Notes: generated from the letters alone by a model not told the origin. DNA of 36,334 bases from Rickettsiales bacterium (GCA_022763105.1 JALEGK010000032.1:1-36334); one strand, 5' to 3'; shown: positions 15,436 to 25,078, counted from the first letter of the stretch. Numbers and translations: made by a program.

Positions 15436-17276
15436 GTTTACTGCAAATTCACGAACCCGGCCAAACGCCCGATCCGCACGCAGAAGATGCAGTAGCGATT
15501 GGTATTGATTTGGGTACGACCCATAGCGTGGTGTCACTCTCTAGTGATGCGCAGGCAGAAGTGCTGCGCGAGGCCGATGGCGTGTCAGTGATTCCATCGA
15601 TTGTCTCGTATGGTGAAGGTGTCAAAGTTGGTTATTTGGCTAAGCAAGATTTGATCGATGGTAAGCCTCATGTCATTGCATCGATTAAGCGTTTAATGGG
15701 TAAAGGCAAGGCGGATTTACCAGAAGGTGAGCCATTGCCGTTCACACTGGCGAATACTGATCATCTGGCATTACAGATTGGCGATGCAGTCAAAACGCCT
15801 GTAGAAATTTCAGCCGATATTTTAAAGCATATCAAAGCGGTGGCAGAAGCTCAGCTTGGCAGATCAGTTGAGAAGGCGGTCATTACCGTTCCGGCCTATT
15901 TTGACGATGCGGCACGCACGGCAACACGTGATGCGGCGCGTATTGCTGGGCTAGAAGTGTTGCGCCTTATAAATGAGCCAACCGCTGCGGCATTGGCTTA
16001 CGGGTTGGAGCATGAGTCTGAGGGTATTTACGCCATTTATGATTTGGGTGGCGGAACATTCGACATCTCGATTTTAAAGCTTGAGAAAGGCGTGTTTCAG
16101 GTGCTGGCTACTGCTGGTGATACGCAGCTTGGTGGTGATGATATTGATCATGCACTTGCCACGCTCATTCTAGATAAAACGCAAGCCAAAGCGGATTCTG
16201 AAACGTCATTGAATCAGTTGCATATGGTTGCACGTCAGGCGAAAGAAGCGCTTAGCGAGAATGAAACGGTAGAGTTAGCGTTTGCTGGCAAAGCATTCAC
16301 ACTTACACGTGCCGAAATGGATAAAGCCGCAGAAGGTATTATTGCACGCTCACTTGGTATTTGTGAGCAGGCTCTGCTCGATGCTCAGCTTGATGCGAAA
16401 GACATTCAAGGTGTGGTGCTGGTGGGTGGTTCGACTCGTATGTTAGCCGTGCAAACGTCCGTCAAAGATTTCTTTGATGCGGAGCCGCTAAAAGACATTA
16501 ACCCCGATGAGGTGGTCGCCGTGGGTGCGGCACTACAAGCTGAGGCTTTAACCGTTGGCGCAGATCATTTGTTGCTGGATGTGACGCCGCTATCGCTTGG
16601 GTTAGAGACGATGGGTGGTATTGTTGAGAAGCTGATTTATCGTAATTCACCGATTCCGGTATCGGCGCATCAGGAGTTTACGACCTATCAAGATGGTCAG
16701 ACAGCCATGAAAATCCATGTGCTGCAAGGCGAGCGCGAAATGGTCGATCAATGCCGGTCGCTGGCGCATTTCACCTTAAAAGGAATCCCGCCATTGCCTG
16801 CGAATGTGGCGCGCATCAAGGTGAGCTTTGTTGTCGATGCAGATGGGTTGCTGACCGTGAGTGCGGAAGAGACCACCACAGGTATTCGCCAAGATGTGGA
16901 AGTGAAGCCATCTTACGGCTTAGAGATTGACGATATCGAGCAGATGATTCGCAATAGTATGGAAAATGCCAAAGATGATATTATGGAGCGCTTGTTGACT
17001 GAAGCACGCGTAGAGGCGCAACGTGTCATTTATGACTTCCAGTCGGCATTTGACAAAGATGGTGCATTATTGAGCGATGATGAGATTCAGGTGCTCAAAG
17101 CACAGCAAACCAAGCTGGAGCAGGCAATGATGGGGGATGAGCGTGAGTTAATTGATCATCAGTTAGAGAAATTTAACAGCATGTTAAACCCATTTGCGCA
17201 ACGAAGAATGGACAAAGCCATAGGTTCTGCTTTACAAGGCTCGCATGTCGATGAAATCGAGGAGAAAAGAGGATAA
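15432..17276 (+). CDS. hscA: Hsp70-type Fe-S chaperone HscA
   Basis: A 614-residue ATP-driven chaperone that binds the LPPVK motif of IscU and helps release or transfer the cluster. The nucleotide-binding domain shows GIDLGTTHSVVS (24-35), NEPTAAALAYG (181-191), DLGGGTFD (204-211) and VLVGGSTRM. The substrate-binding domain begins after DVTPLSLGLETMGG. The linker and start, with an N-terminal extension before GIDLGTT, fit HscA rather than DnaK, as does the position between hscB and fdx. It is translationally coupled to hscB. Confidence 0.97.
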   Translation: MSLLQIHEPGQTPDPHAEDAVAIGIDLGTTHSVVSLSSDAQAEVLREADGVSVIPSIVSYGEGVKVGYLAKQDLIDGKPHVIASIKRLMGKGKADLPEGEPLPFTLANTDHLALQIGDAVKTPVEISADILKHIKAVAEAQLGRSVEKAVITVPAYFDDAARTATRDAARIAGLEVLRLINEPTAAALAYGLEHESEGIYAIYDLGGGTFDISILKLEKGVFQVLATAGDTQLGGDDIDHALATLILDKTQAKADSETSLNQLHMVARQAKEALSENETVELAFAGKAFTLTRAEMDKAAEGIIARSLGICEQALLDAQLDAKDIQGVVLVGGSTRMLAVQTSVKDFFDAEPLKDINPDEVVAVGAALQAEALTVGADHLLLDVTPLSLGLETMGGIVEKLIYRNSPIPVSAHQEFTTYQDGQTAMKIHVLQGEREMVDQCRSLAHFTLKGIPPLPANVARIKVSFVVDADGLLTVSAEETTTGIRQDVEVKPSYGLEIDDIEQMIRNSMENAKDDIMERLLTEARVEAQRVIYDFQSAFDKDGALLSDDEIQVLKAQQTKLEQAMMGDERELIDHQLEKFNSMLNPFAQRRMDKAIGSALQGSHVDEIEEKRG

Positions 17277-17278
17277 TC

Positions 17279-17608
17279 ATGCCTAATATTACATTCGTAC
17301 TAGCTGATGGCACAGAACAAAGCATTGATGCGCCTTTGGGCATCTCGCTGCTGGAAGTGGCACATAAGAATGATATCCCGCTGGAGGGCGCATGTGAGGG
17401 TTCGCTAGCGTGCTCTACCTGCCACCTAGTCATTGACGAGGCTTATTTCGACGATCTGCCAGAGGCGAGCGAAGATGAAGAGGATATGCTGGACCTTGCG
17501 TTCGGATTAACACACACCTCGCGTCTTGGGTGCCAAATCATGGTCACAGAAGCGCTCGATGGTTTACGAGTGACCCTGCCTTCTGGTACACGAAATATGA
17601 GTGCATAA
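17279..17608 (+). CDS. fdx: [2Fe-2S] ferredoxin of the Isc system
   Basis: A 109-residue adrenodoxin-type ferredoxin that supplies electrons for cluster assembly. The ligands are C39, C45, C48 and C85 in the pattern GACEGSLACSTC ... LGCQ. The acidic segment DEEDMLDLAFG and the C-terminal DGLRVTLP are typical of Fdx. It starts two bases after the hscA stop, closing the canonical isc gene order. Confidence 0.97.
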   Translation: MPNITFVLADGTEQSIDAPLGISLLEVAHKNDIPLEGACEGSLACSTCHLVIDEAYFDDLPEASEDEEDMLDLAFGLTHTSRLGCQIMVTEALDGLRVTLPSGTRNMSA

Positions 17609-17629
17609 ACGCAAAATACAGGGACCATC

Positions 17630-18991
17630 ATGAGCGAGCCATCCGAAGACACTTCAGCGAACACCGAGTCGAATGCTGGAGATGTTGCTTCAGAATCGGA
17701 TGAAAGCAGCCGCACCCTTACGTTTGTTGTTCCATTACTGATTCTTATCATTCTGATTGCTGGTGTTGGTTATTTTGCGACAACCCAGACTGGTCTAGAT
17801 AAAGCGACTGCGCAGAAAGCGCTTGATGGTTGGGCCGCCGATTTGAAAGCGGCAACGAGCAAAGATGGCAGCGATCCGGTTGTTTTTACGTATGAGACGT
17901 TAGAGATGGCAGGCGCTGGCACTTCGCGTCATGTGGTGCTGACCAAGCCTTCTTTTGAGACGCGTATTGAGAATGACGAGAACTCGCTCGTTAATATCCG
18001 TGCAGAGCAAGCGATGATTTATCCTGAGTCTGTGATGCTAGATGCGTTCCGCCTTGAATTGCCAGCTCCTTTAACGGTGGCGTCTAATGGTGTTGACTTG
18101 GGTCGCATCATTACCGATGAGCCGCTAGTGATTCACGCGGCACTCCATGATCATGGTCATGAAAAAACGATTGAGATTGATTCGGCTCTTCCTCGTAAAG
18201 TGGAAGTGGATTCGTTTGAAGATGATGGGTTGCTTACCATTACCATGAATGCTGGCGGTGCATTTAAGAGCATTATCGTGGCTCAGGGAAATGCCGAAGG
18301 TATGGCGCGCTTTGATGCGACGGGCATTCGCGCAATCAATGAAGACGAAGAAGAGACCAAGATTGGTAAGTTGCTCTTTGACATGACCGATAAAATGGTG
18401 GCGGAAGATGTTCATGACGCATCGTTGAAGTTGGACATGCAGCAAATCGAATTCCCTAAAGACGAGATGCCGTATGGTGCGATCTCGGTCAATGTTGATA
18501 TGACCTATGATGGCGAGCTACCAAATGAAGATGAAGGCAAAGATTGGGCATCGGTTAAGGGAGAGCTGAACATCCACCAATTCCAGATTAAGAATGACGA
18601 TACCTATCTATCGCTCAAAGGTAAGCTGGCCTCATTGATTGGCGATATTCTGCCGGTTGGAAATGCGCAGCTAAAAATTGGTAATTTTGCTTTTGTCAGA
18701 AGCGAGATGGAAAAGTTTGGTGTGATTCCCGATGACAATAAGCAGCTTGCTAATATTCTGTTTGAGCAGATTACTGGCGAGAAAATGTCTGAAGCAAAAG
18801 ATGTCGATGTGATTTTGTCGCGTCCTGAAAATGGTTCACTCAAAATTGGTCATATCTCATTTGAACAGGCGTTGGCCATTGTGCTGACGGGTGGTAAATT
18901 ACTGCCTAAGGAAACAACGCCCGCACCAGCTCCGGTGACTGAACCTGTGTCTGAATCTCAAGCTGAGCCAAGCGTGCCTGTTGCACAATAA
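17630..18991 (+). CDS. Unassigned membrane-anchored periplasmic protein at the end of the isc unit
   Basis: I do not recognise the family. The 453-residue protein starts with an acidic, Ser/Glu-rich cytoplasmic segment (1-28), then one strong membrane helix at about 30-50 (TFVVPLLILIILIAGVGYFA), then a long region of alternating hydrophobic and polar residues suggesting beta-sheet. It ends in a Pro/Glu/Thr-rich tail. No cysteine is visible in the body, so a cluster-binding role is unlikely. The overall plan resembles YdgA/DUF945 or DUF2125-type alphaproteobacterial envelope proteins, but I cannot confirm either. It lies 21 bases after fdx and 28 before pepF on the same strand, so it is probably co-transcribed. 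Gene reality is confident from length and spacing; function is unknown. Confidence 0.8.
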   Translation: MSEPSEDTSANTESNAGDVASESDESSRTLTFVVPLLILIILIAGVGYFATTQTGLDKATAQKALDGWAADLKAATSKDGSDPVVFTYETLEMAGAGTSRHVVLTKPSFETRIENDENSLVNIRAEQAMIYPESVMLDAFRLELPAPLTVASNGVDLGRIITDEPLVIHAALHDHGHEKTIEIDSALPRKVEVDSFEDDGLLTITMNAGGAFKSIIVAQGNAEGMARFDATGIRAINEDEEETKIGKLLFDMTDKMVAEDVHDASLKLDMQQIEFPKDEMPYGAISVNVDMTYDGELPNEDEGKDWASVKGELNIHQFQIKNDDTYLSLKGKLASLIGDILPVGNAQLKIGNFAFVRSEMEKFGVIPDDNKQLANILFEQITGEKMSEAKDVDVILSRPENGSLKIGHISFEQALAIVLTGGKLLPKETTPAPAPVTEPVSESQAEPSVPVAQ

Positions 18992-19008
18992 TTCTACCCC
19001 AATCATTT

Positions 19009-19015
19009 AAGGAGG
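19009..19015 (+). promoter_or_regulatory. Consensus Shine-Dalgarno before pepF
   Basis: AAGGAGG, the strongest ribosome site in the window, lies four bases before the pepF ATG. The spacing is short but the match to the 16S tail is perfect, so pepF is likely translated at a high rate relative to the upstream genes. Confidence 0.7.
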
Positions 19016-19019
19016 TTGT

Positions 19020-20792
19020 ATGTCTGCATTACCTGAATGGAATTTAGGTGATTTATATCCGTCTATGGATTCGCCAAAAATTGCGCGGGATGTCAAAAAA
19101 GCGACGAAGCTGTGCGATGAGTTTGTGAAAAGCTACAAGGCGCCGTTTAAATCCATTTCTGCGAAACGCTTATGCGAAGCGATTAAGGCGTATGAGGCCA
19201 TCAGTGATTTATTGGGACGTTTAGCGAGCTATGCCGATTTGATTTATTCAGGTGATATGTCTGATCCGGAGCGTGTGCAGTTTTATCAAAACATTCAGGA
19301 AGCACTGAATGAGCAATCGTCGAAACTGATTTACTTTACCATTGCGATTAATCACATCGCCGATAAAGATCTCAAAGCGAAAATCAAATCATCGAAAGAT
19401 TTGGCGGTATACGAGCCTTGGTTGCGTGAGGTGCGTGCCTATAAGCCGTATCAATTAGATGCGAAGTTAGAAGCGATGTTGCATGAAAAGCAAGTTGTCT
19501 CAAATGCGTGGGTGCGCTTGTTCGATGAGTCGATTGCGCGCATGCGTTTTACCATTGGTAAGCAGGAGCTCAGTTCTGCGGAAGCGCTCGATTTACTATC
19601 GCATAAAGATGGTAAAAAACGTCAACAAGCGGCACAAGCCATTGGTGCAGAGTTTGAGAAGCACAAAGACCATTTTGCGCTGATTACAAACACGTTGGCC
19701 AAAGACAAAGCGATTGAAGATAAGTGGCGTGGCTATGCACAGCCGATCTCTGCGCGCAATGTCGATAACCGCGTCGAAGACGAGGTCGTTGATGCGCTCG
19801 TTGATACGGTAAAGTCGAATTACAAACATCTATCGCACCGTTATTATAAATGGAAAGCGAAACAGTTTGATAAAAAGAAGCTAGATTACTGGGATCGTAA
19901 TGCTCCTTTGCCTAAAGCAAAAGACAGCCACATTGAATGGGCGCAAGCGCAATCGATTGTACTCTCTGCCTACACGGCATTCTCGCCGCAATTAGCGAAG
20001 ATTGGTAAGACCTTCTTCGATAAGAACTGGATTGATGTGCCCGTTCGCCCGGGTAAAGCGCCGGGTGCGTTTGCCCATCCGACGGTGCCTTCGGCGCACC
20101 CGTATTTGCTTCTGAACTATCAGGGCAAAGTGCGCGATGTGATGACGCTAGCTCATGAATTAGGTCATGGTGTGCATCAGGTATTGGCGGCTAAACAAGG
20201 TGCGCTGATGGCTGATACGCCGCTTACTTTGGCCGAGACCGCATCGGTGTTTGGTGAGATGCTCACTTTCCAAGAAATGCTGCGCCAAGAAAAGTCAGAC
20301 AAAGCACGCACGCTTATGATTGCTGCAAAAGTAGAAGATATGCTCAACACGGTTGTGCGGCAGATTGCGTTTTGTGAGTTTGAACGTCAGGTGCATGATG
20401 AACGAAAATTTGGCGAGCTGACTGCTGATCGTATTGGTGAGATTTGGATGGGGGTGCAGGCTGATAGTTTAGGCCCTGCGATTACGTTCCATTCTGAGTA
20501 TCAGCATTACTGGATGTATATTCCGCATTTCATTCATTCGCCATTTTATGTTTATGCGTATGCGTTTGGCGATTGCTTGGTGAATTCGCTTTATGCGGTT
20601 TACGAGGGTGAAGTGGCTAAGGGTGCGAAAGCACAAAAGGCATTCGAGAAGAAATATATCGAGATGCTGGCTGCTGGTGGCACGCTGCGCCATAAGGCTC
20701 TGCTCAAACCGTTTGGGTTGGATGCATCAAAGCCTGACTTCTGGCAGCAAGGCTTGAATATGATTTCGGGCTTTATTGATCGCTTAGATTAA
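19020..20792 (+). CDS. pepF: M3-family oligoendopeptidase (PepF/TIGR02290-like)
   Basis: A 590-residue cytoplasmic zinc metallopeptidase that degrades short peptides. The zinc site is HELGH at 379-383 (TLAHELGHGVHQ), with the third ligand E406 in LAETASVFGEM. The C-terminal part contains YAFGDCLVNSLYAVYE, typical of the oligoendopeptidase F branch. There is no signal peptide. It follows the unassigned protein by 28 bases and converges on the binding-protein gene, sharing TTAA at 20789-20792 as stop codons on both strands. No functional link to the isc genes is evident. Confidence 0.95.
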   Translation: MSALPEWNLGDLYPSMDSPKIARDVKKATKLCDEFVKSYKAPFKSISAKRLCEAIKAYEAISDLLGRLASYADLIYSGDMSDPERVQFYQNIQEALNEQSSKLIYFTIAINHIADKDLKAKIKSSKDLAVYEPWLREVRAYKPYQLDAKLEAMLHEKQVVSNAWVRLFDESIARMRFTIGKQELSSAEALDLLSHKDGKKRQQAAQAIGAEFEKHKDHFALITNTLAKDKAIEDKWRGYAQPISARNVDNRVEDEVVDALVDTVKSNYKHLSHRYYKWKAKQFDKKKLDYWDRNAPLPKAKDSHIEWAQAQSIVLSAYTAFSPQLAKIGKTFFDKNWIDVPVRPGKAPGAFAHPTVPSAHPYLLLNYQGKVRDVMTLAHELGHGVHQVLAAKQGALMADTPLTLAETASVFGEMLTFQEMLRQEKSDKARTLMIAAKVEDMLNTVVRQIAFCEFERQVHDERKFGELTADRIGEIWMGVQADSLGPAITFHSEYQHYWMYIPHFIHSPFYVYAYAFGDCLVNSLYAVYEGEVAKGAKAQKAFEKKYIEMLAAGGTLRHKALLKPFGLDASKPDFWQQGLNMISGFIDRLD

Positions 20793-21910
20793 GCGTCCGA
20801 TAGTTTCGCGCCTAAATAGCGACCTTTGAGGAATGGGTATTCCATGACGCTGCCCATATCCATCGAGATTTTGCGGAATTTTGCATAGCTCTCATAGATA
20901 CGTTTGTTGATATCGCCTAGGCTTGCGGTTTCAGCCAGTGTTGCTTCTGCTTCAACAAAGTAGGCTTTTAGCACGTCATCCGGGTATGGCAGAATGTTGA
21001 GGCTTTTAATGTTGCGCAGCTCTGCAAATGCGCGTGCATTGTTTGCCTGATACTCAGCAAACATGAGCATGTTCTCGGTCGCACAAGCACCTTTCACCAA
21101 CATTTGTAAGTCTTTTGGAAGTTCATCCCATGCATCTTTGTTGATGAGGAACTCGAGCATTGGGCCACCTTCTTGGAAGGCAGGGCCGTAGTAGTAATCG
21201 GCAATGCGGTGGAATCCGAGTGCCATGTCATTCCACGGGCCAACCCATTCCAGCCCATCGATTACCCCTGATTGTAGCGCGGTAAAGAGTTCGCCGCCGG
21301 GAATGTTTTGTGGGTTTCCGCCCAGCTTGGCGAAGACTTCGCCGCCAAGGCCGGGAATGCGCATTTTTAGGCCCTTGATGTCATCAAGGCTGTTGATTGG
21401 CTTTTTAAACCATCCGCCCATTTGCACACCAGTGTTGCCAGCAGGGAATGGCACAATGTTGAATTGTGCAGAAAGCTCATGCCATAGTTTTAAGCCTTCA
21501 TCAAAATACACCCATGCATTTTGCTCCGCTCCGGTAAGGCCCCCAGGTACAGCACAGAAGAATGCAAAGCTACGGTTTTTACTTAGCCAGTAATAAGAGC
21601 CACCATGCGCACATTCGATTGAGCCGTCAGACACTGCATCGAATACGCCCAACGCTGGAACCAGTTCACCTGCGCCATAAATTTTTACCTCTAAGCGTCC
21701 ACCTGATAATTGCGTGATGCGTTCGCCTAAACGCACGGCACCTGTGCCAAGACCGGGTAACACTTTGGGCCATGTCATGGCCATGCGCCATTGGTATTTT
21801 TTATCGGTAATAATGTTCGGTGCAGCGATGGCACTGCTAGCGGTTGCGGCTACAGCGGATGCGCCCAGTGCCGATTTAATGACATCGCGACGTTTAATGG
21901 CTTTGCTCAT
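20789..21910 (-). CDS. TRAP-type periplasmic substrate-binding protein (DctP/TakP-like), orphan
   Basis: A 373-residue protein with a twin-arginine signal (KRRDVIK at 6-12, hydrophobic core, AIAA near 27-30), so probably exported folded. The mature part matches the TRAP DctP family, especially the branch that includes the alpha-keto-acid binder TakP: GELVPALGVFDAVSDG, LKMRIPG with R184 as the likely carboxylate-binding arginine, and EWVGPWND at 221-228. A strong GGAGGA ribosome site precedes the ATG. The oddity is that no dctQ or dctM membrane subunit is present nearby. The gene is last in a tight leftward run after bioB, bioA and an SLC13 permease (21-base gap). The ligand is unknown; a keto or dicarboxylic acid is the family-based guess. 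Confidence 0.9.
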   Translation of the reverse strand: MSKAIKRRDVIKSALGASAVAATASSAIAAPNIITDKKYQWRMAMTWPKVLPGLGTGAVRLGERITQLSGGRLEVKIYGAGELVPALGVFDAVSDGSIECAHGGSYYWLSKNRSFAFFCAVPGGLTGAEQNAWVYFDEGLKLWHELSAQFNIVPFPAGNTGVQMGGWFKKPINSLDDIKGLKMRIPGLGGEVFAKLGGNPQNIPGGELFTALQSGVIDGLEWVGPWNDMALGFHRIADYYYGPAFQEGGPMLEFLINKDAWDELPKDLQMLVKGACATENMLMFAEYQANNARAFAELRNIKSLNILPYPDDVLKAYFVEAEATLAETASLGDINKRIYESYAKFRKISMDMGSVMEYPFLKGRYLGAKLSDA

Positions 21911-21931
21911 GATTCCTCCGTAGCAATTACT

Positions 21932-23788
21932 TTATGTGAAATAGAAAAATGAAAAGACGGTGTAGGTAATCCAGACAAGGATTACAAGAGGGATACCCGC
22001 CTGCATATAATCTTTGAATTTATAGTGCCCCGGCCCCATGACAAGCAGGTTGGTTTGATACCCAATTGGCGAGGCAAGCGCGCAGCAATTAGATGCAAAA
22101 ATCACGGCGAAGATAAACATCTCGGGCGCGACATTTAGCTCGAGCGCTGTGCTAACAGCGATAGGCGCAAATAACAGTGCAGTGGCATTATTACTAAGCA
22201 CGTTGGTGAGGACAGCAATCAGCAAGAACATAGCAGACATAACGTAAACCGGATGAGCGCCATGCATGAGTTCGACCAGTCCGTGTGCCAGCATAGATGC
22301 GCCGCCGGTTGCTTGTAATGCCGTGCTCATGGCAAGACCTGCAGCGACCAAGAAGACAATGGGTGCATCGAGCGCACGCAGTGCTTGGCGCATATTTAAG
22401 CAGCCAGTTAAAACGACTAACGCAGCACCGACAAAGGCACTGATATGAATGGGCACCGTGTTGGTTGCGGCACAAGCAATGACGGCGGTAAAGATAGCAT
22501 TGACGCGTAGCGCATATTTTTTCGATGGCAAGTCCTCGGTAGACCAGTCCATCACGACCATGTCTTTGCTTTCACGTACGGTGCGGATGTCTTCGCGCTC
22601 ACCCATGACAAGCAACACGTCACCTGCGGCTAGGCGAATCTCGGTCATGCGAGAGGTGATCATGCGCGCCTTGCGCTGAATGCCAAGTACGATACAATGG
22701 TAATTATGATGGAAGCCAACTTGCTCGATATTTTGGCCCAATAGTTTTGAGCCGGGTGTAATGAGCACTTCTGCCAATGCAGATTCGGCTGGGCGGGTTT
22801 CGCGTCCTTCTTCATCGCGCTCAATCAGCGTTGATTTGGTGCGGAACATGGTCTGGCCTTCTTCGGACAGCAGATGTTTGATGGTCTCGCGTGTAGCGGT
22901 GACGATGATGACATCGTGACTTTCAATCGTCAGCCCCTCTTCAAATGGTGCAAGGTAGGCATGTTCACGACGTTGAAGCATTTTTAGTGTAACTTCATGC
23001 TCACCGAATAGATCTGGGTCGTTGATGGCTTTGCCTAGAATGGATGAATCTTCCGAGATTTCGAGTTGCGCAACAAATTGTCGACCGGAACCGCCGGTTA
23101 GCTCGTCTGACATGGGCGCGCGGTTAGGTAGTGTACGAGGCAGTACCAAGATGATGTAAACCAACCCGACGGCTGCGATGACAAGGCCCGGAATGGTGAA
23201 GTCGAAGAAGCCTAACGGCTCGAGTCCCATAGGCACAATGGCGCTGGATACGAGTAGGTTGGTACTACTACCAATCAGAACGGTGGTGCCGCCCAAGATG
23301 GATGCGTAGGATAGTGGAATCATCACCTTACTGGCTGAGCGGTTTAAGCTTTCTGCAACGGCAAGCAGGATCGGGATGAAGATAACCACGGTTGGCGTGT
23401 TATTCATGACTGCGCTGATCACGCACACCATGATTAACGTGGTTACGATTGCTAAAAACGGGCTGCGCTTTGATATTTTGTTAATGGCGTTGCTGATAAT
23501 AGTTAGCGAGCCGGTACGCACCACGGCTTGACCAAGCACGAGCAAAGCGAGCACGGCGATAAGCGCTGGGTTGGCAAACCCTAAGAGTAAACTGTTTGGA
23601 TCGAATAGTCCGCTGCTGGTTGCCAGTGGCGCAAAGTGAAAGAGTAGCAAAAATGCGGATACTACTAAACATGAGGTGAGGACGAGTGAAAGTTTCTCGC
23701 TGGCGAATAGGTATACGGCAACCAGAATGATCCCGAAGGTGGACCATAATTGTAGGTGTGGTAGATCGCTTGAGAAGAGTTCTTCCAC
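21932..23788 (-). CDS. SLC13/DASS-type anion permease with two RCK_C (TrkA-C) domains
   Basis: A 618-residue inner-membrane transporter. The N-terminal membrane half (about 13-218) holds NNTPT (129-133) and the SSTN motif (174-177). Two cytosolic RCK_C-like domains follow, at roughly 236-305 and 334-412, each ending in a DVIIVTA or DVLLVMG strand. The second membrane half (about 428-615) contains SNNATALLFAPIA and SPIGYQTNLLVMGPGHYKF, typical of the family. Such proteins move dicarboxylates, sulfate or similar anions; the RCK_C domains are probably regulatory. It begins with GTG directly after the bioA stop, with GGGAGG upstream, so it is co-translated with bioA. The substrate cannot be read from the sequence. 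Confidence 0.9.
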   Translation of the reverse strand: MEELFSSDLPHLQLWSTFGIILVAVYLFASEKLSLVLTSCLVVSAFLLLFHFAPLATSSGLFDPNSLLLGFANPALIAVLALLVLGQAVVRTGSLTIISNAINKISKRSPFLAIVTTLIMVCVISAVMNNTPTVVIFIPILLAVAESLNRSASKVMIPLSYASILGGTTVLIGSSTNLLVSSAIVPMGLEPLGFFDFTIPGLVIAAVGLVYIILVLPRTLPNRAPMSDELTGGSGRQFVAQLEISEDSSILGKAINDPDLFGEHEVTLKMLQRREHAYLAPFEEGLTIESHDVIIVTATRETIKHLLSEEGQTMFRTKSTLIERDEEGRETRPAESALAEVLITPGSKLLGQNIEQVGFHHNYHCIVLGIQRKARMITSRMTEIRLAAGDVLLVMGEREDIRTVRESKDMVVMDWSTEDLPSKKYALRVNAIFTAVIACAATNTVPIHISAFVGAALVVLTGCLNMRQALRALDAPIVFLVAAGLAMSTALQATGGASMLAHGLVELMHGAHPVYVMSAMFLLIAVLTNVLSNNATALLFAPIAVSTALELNVAPEMFIFAVIFASNCCALASPIGYQTNLLVMGPGHYKFKDYMQAGIPLVILVWITYTVFSFFYFT

Positions 23789-25075
23789 CTAGCTTGCCTC
23801 CCTTTTCTTTGACCAATCTTCTAGCACAAGTTGGATTGCTTGTGTCACCTGATTTAATTCTTCAGTGGAAATGACGAAAGGTGGCGCCAAATAGACAACA
23901 TTGCTGAAGGGGCGTAACCAGACGCCGTGTTTGAGGAATTCCTGTCTCATCGGGAACATATCCTCTTGAGAAGCATCAATTTTTACGACGCCCAATGCGC
24001 CGCGAACGCGGACATCAAGTACGCCATCGATCTTTTTGCAGGGGGCTAGCTCTGATCGCATTTGTTTTTCAATCGCTTCGACTTGTTTCAGGCGATCTTC
24101 TGACTCAAATAGCTCAAGCGATGCCAGTGCTGCTGCGCAGCCTAGCGGATTACCCATGAATGTCGGGCCGTGCATGAGTGCTTTATCGAGTGAATCATCG
24201 AGGAATGCCTCGAAAATGGTATCACTAGCAACGGTTGCGGCGAGTGGAATATGCCCACCGGTTAGGCCTTTGCCCAAGCATACAATATCGGGCACGATAC
24301 CAGCCTCTTCAAAGGCAAACATTGAGCCGGTGCGACCAAAGCCGGTCATCACTTCATCAGCGATGAATAGAATGTCGTGCTCGCGACAGACGCGACGAAT
24401 TTCGGCCAGCACGTCGGCACTATAAAAGCGCATGCCGCCCGCACCCTGCACGAGTGGTTCGACGATGAGCCCTGCTACGAGTGGTGCAATATCGGCGACG
24501 GTTTCTTCAAACTCTGCAACGCTATATTCGTCGTTCGGGATATCGACGATGAAATGTTTAGAGGTGAGGGAATCGAAGGCGCTATGCATACCGCCTCGGC
24601 CACTGACAGACATCGCGCCGAATGTGTCGCCATGATAAGCATGATTAAAAGTGATGAATTTAGATTTTTTGGTTTGGTCTTTGTTGCGCCAATATTGAAG
24701 CGCCATTTTCAGTGCGACTTCTACAGCGGTAGAGCCTGAGTCTGAGAAGAAGACACGGTCTAACGGGGCTGGGAGTAATTCAGCAAGCTTAGCTGATAAG
24801 CGGTAAGCCGGTTCGTTGGCTAGCCCTGCAAACATGACGTGGCTTAGGCTTTGTGCCTGATCGGTAATGGCTTTGACGATTGCAGGGTGCTGGTAGCCGT
24901 GGCACATGCTCCACCACGAGGCGATGCCATCGATGAGTGTCGTGCCATCATTTAAGGTGATAGTGCTACCAACGGCCGAGGCGACTGGTAGCGGATGCGG
25001 CGTGGTTTGCATCTGCGCATAGGGCAGCCAGATATGCTGCCAGCCCTCGTCAAGCCAGTCAGGGTTTTTGCTCAT
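23789..25075 (-). CDS. bioA: Adenosylmethionine-8-amino-7-oxononanoate aminotransferase
   Basis: BioA converts KAPA to DAPA using S-adenosylmethionine as amino donor. The 428-residue PLP enzyme has the BioA-specific N-terminus HIWLPYAQMQ and the substrate region GIASWWSMCHGYQHP, AYHGDT (146-151), D240 in FIADEVMTGFGRTG, and the PLP lysine K269 in CLGKGLTGG. The double tryptophan of GIASWW is characteristic of BioA among related aminotransferases. The ATG lies three bases after the bioB stop. No sign of damage. Confidence 0.97.
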   Translation of the reverse strand: MSKNPDWLDEGWQHIWLPYAQMQTTPHPLPVASAVGSTITLNDGTTLIDGIASWWSMCHGYQHPAIVKAITDQAQSLSHVMFAGLANEPAYRLSAKLAELLPAPLDRVFFSDSGSTAVEVALKMALQYWRNKDQTKKSKFITFNHAYHGDTFGAMSVSGRGGMHSAFDSLTSKHFIVDIPNDEYSVAEFEETVADIAPLVAGLIVEPLVQGAGGMRFYSADVLAEIRRVCREHDILFIADEVMTGFGRTGSMFAFEEAGIVPDIVCLGKGLTGGHIPLAATVASDTIFEAFLDDSLDKALMHGPTFMGNPLGCAAALASLELFESEDRLKQVEAIEKQMRSELAPCKKIDGVLDVRVRGALGVVKIDASQEDMFPMRQEFLKHGVWLRPFSNVVYLAPPFVISTEELNQVTQAIQLVLEDWSKKREAS

Positions 25076-25078
25076 GGG

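Noticed and set aside
24036..24739. Plus-strand frames of 129 and 120 codons over bioA
   Set aside because: They are antisense shadows of an intact bioA with all catalytic residues and show low-complexity Ser/Ala/Arg composition.
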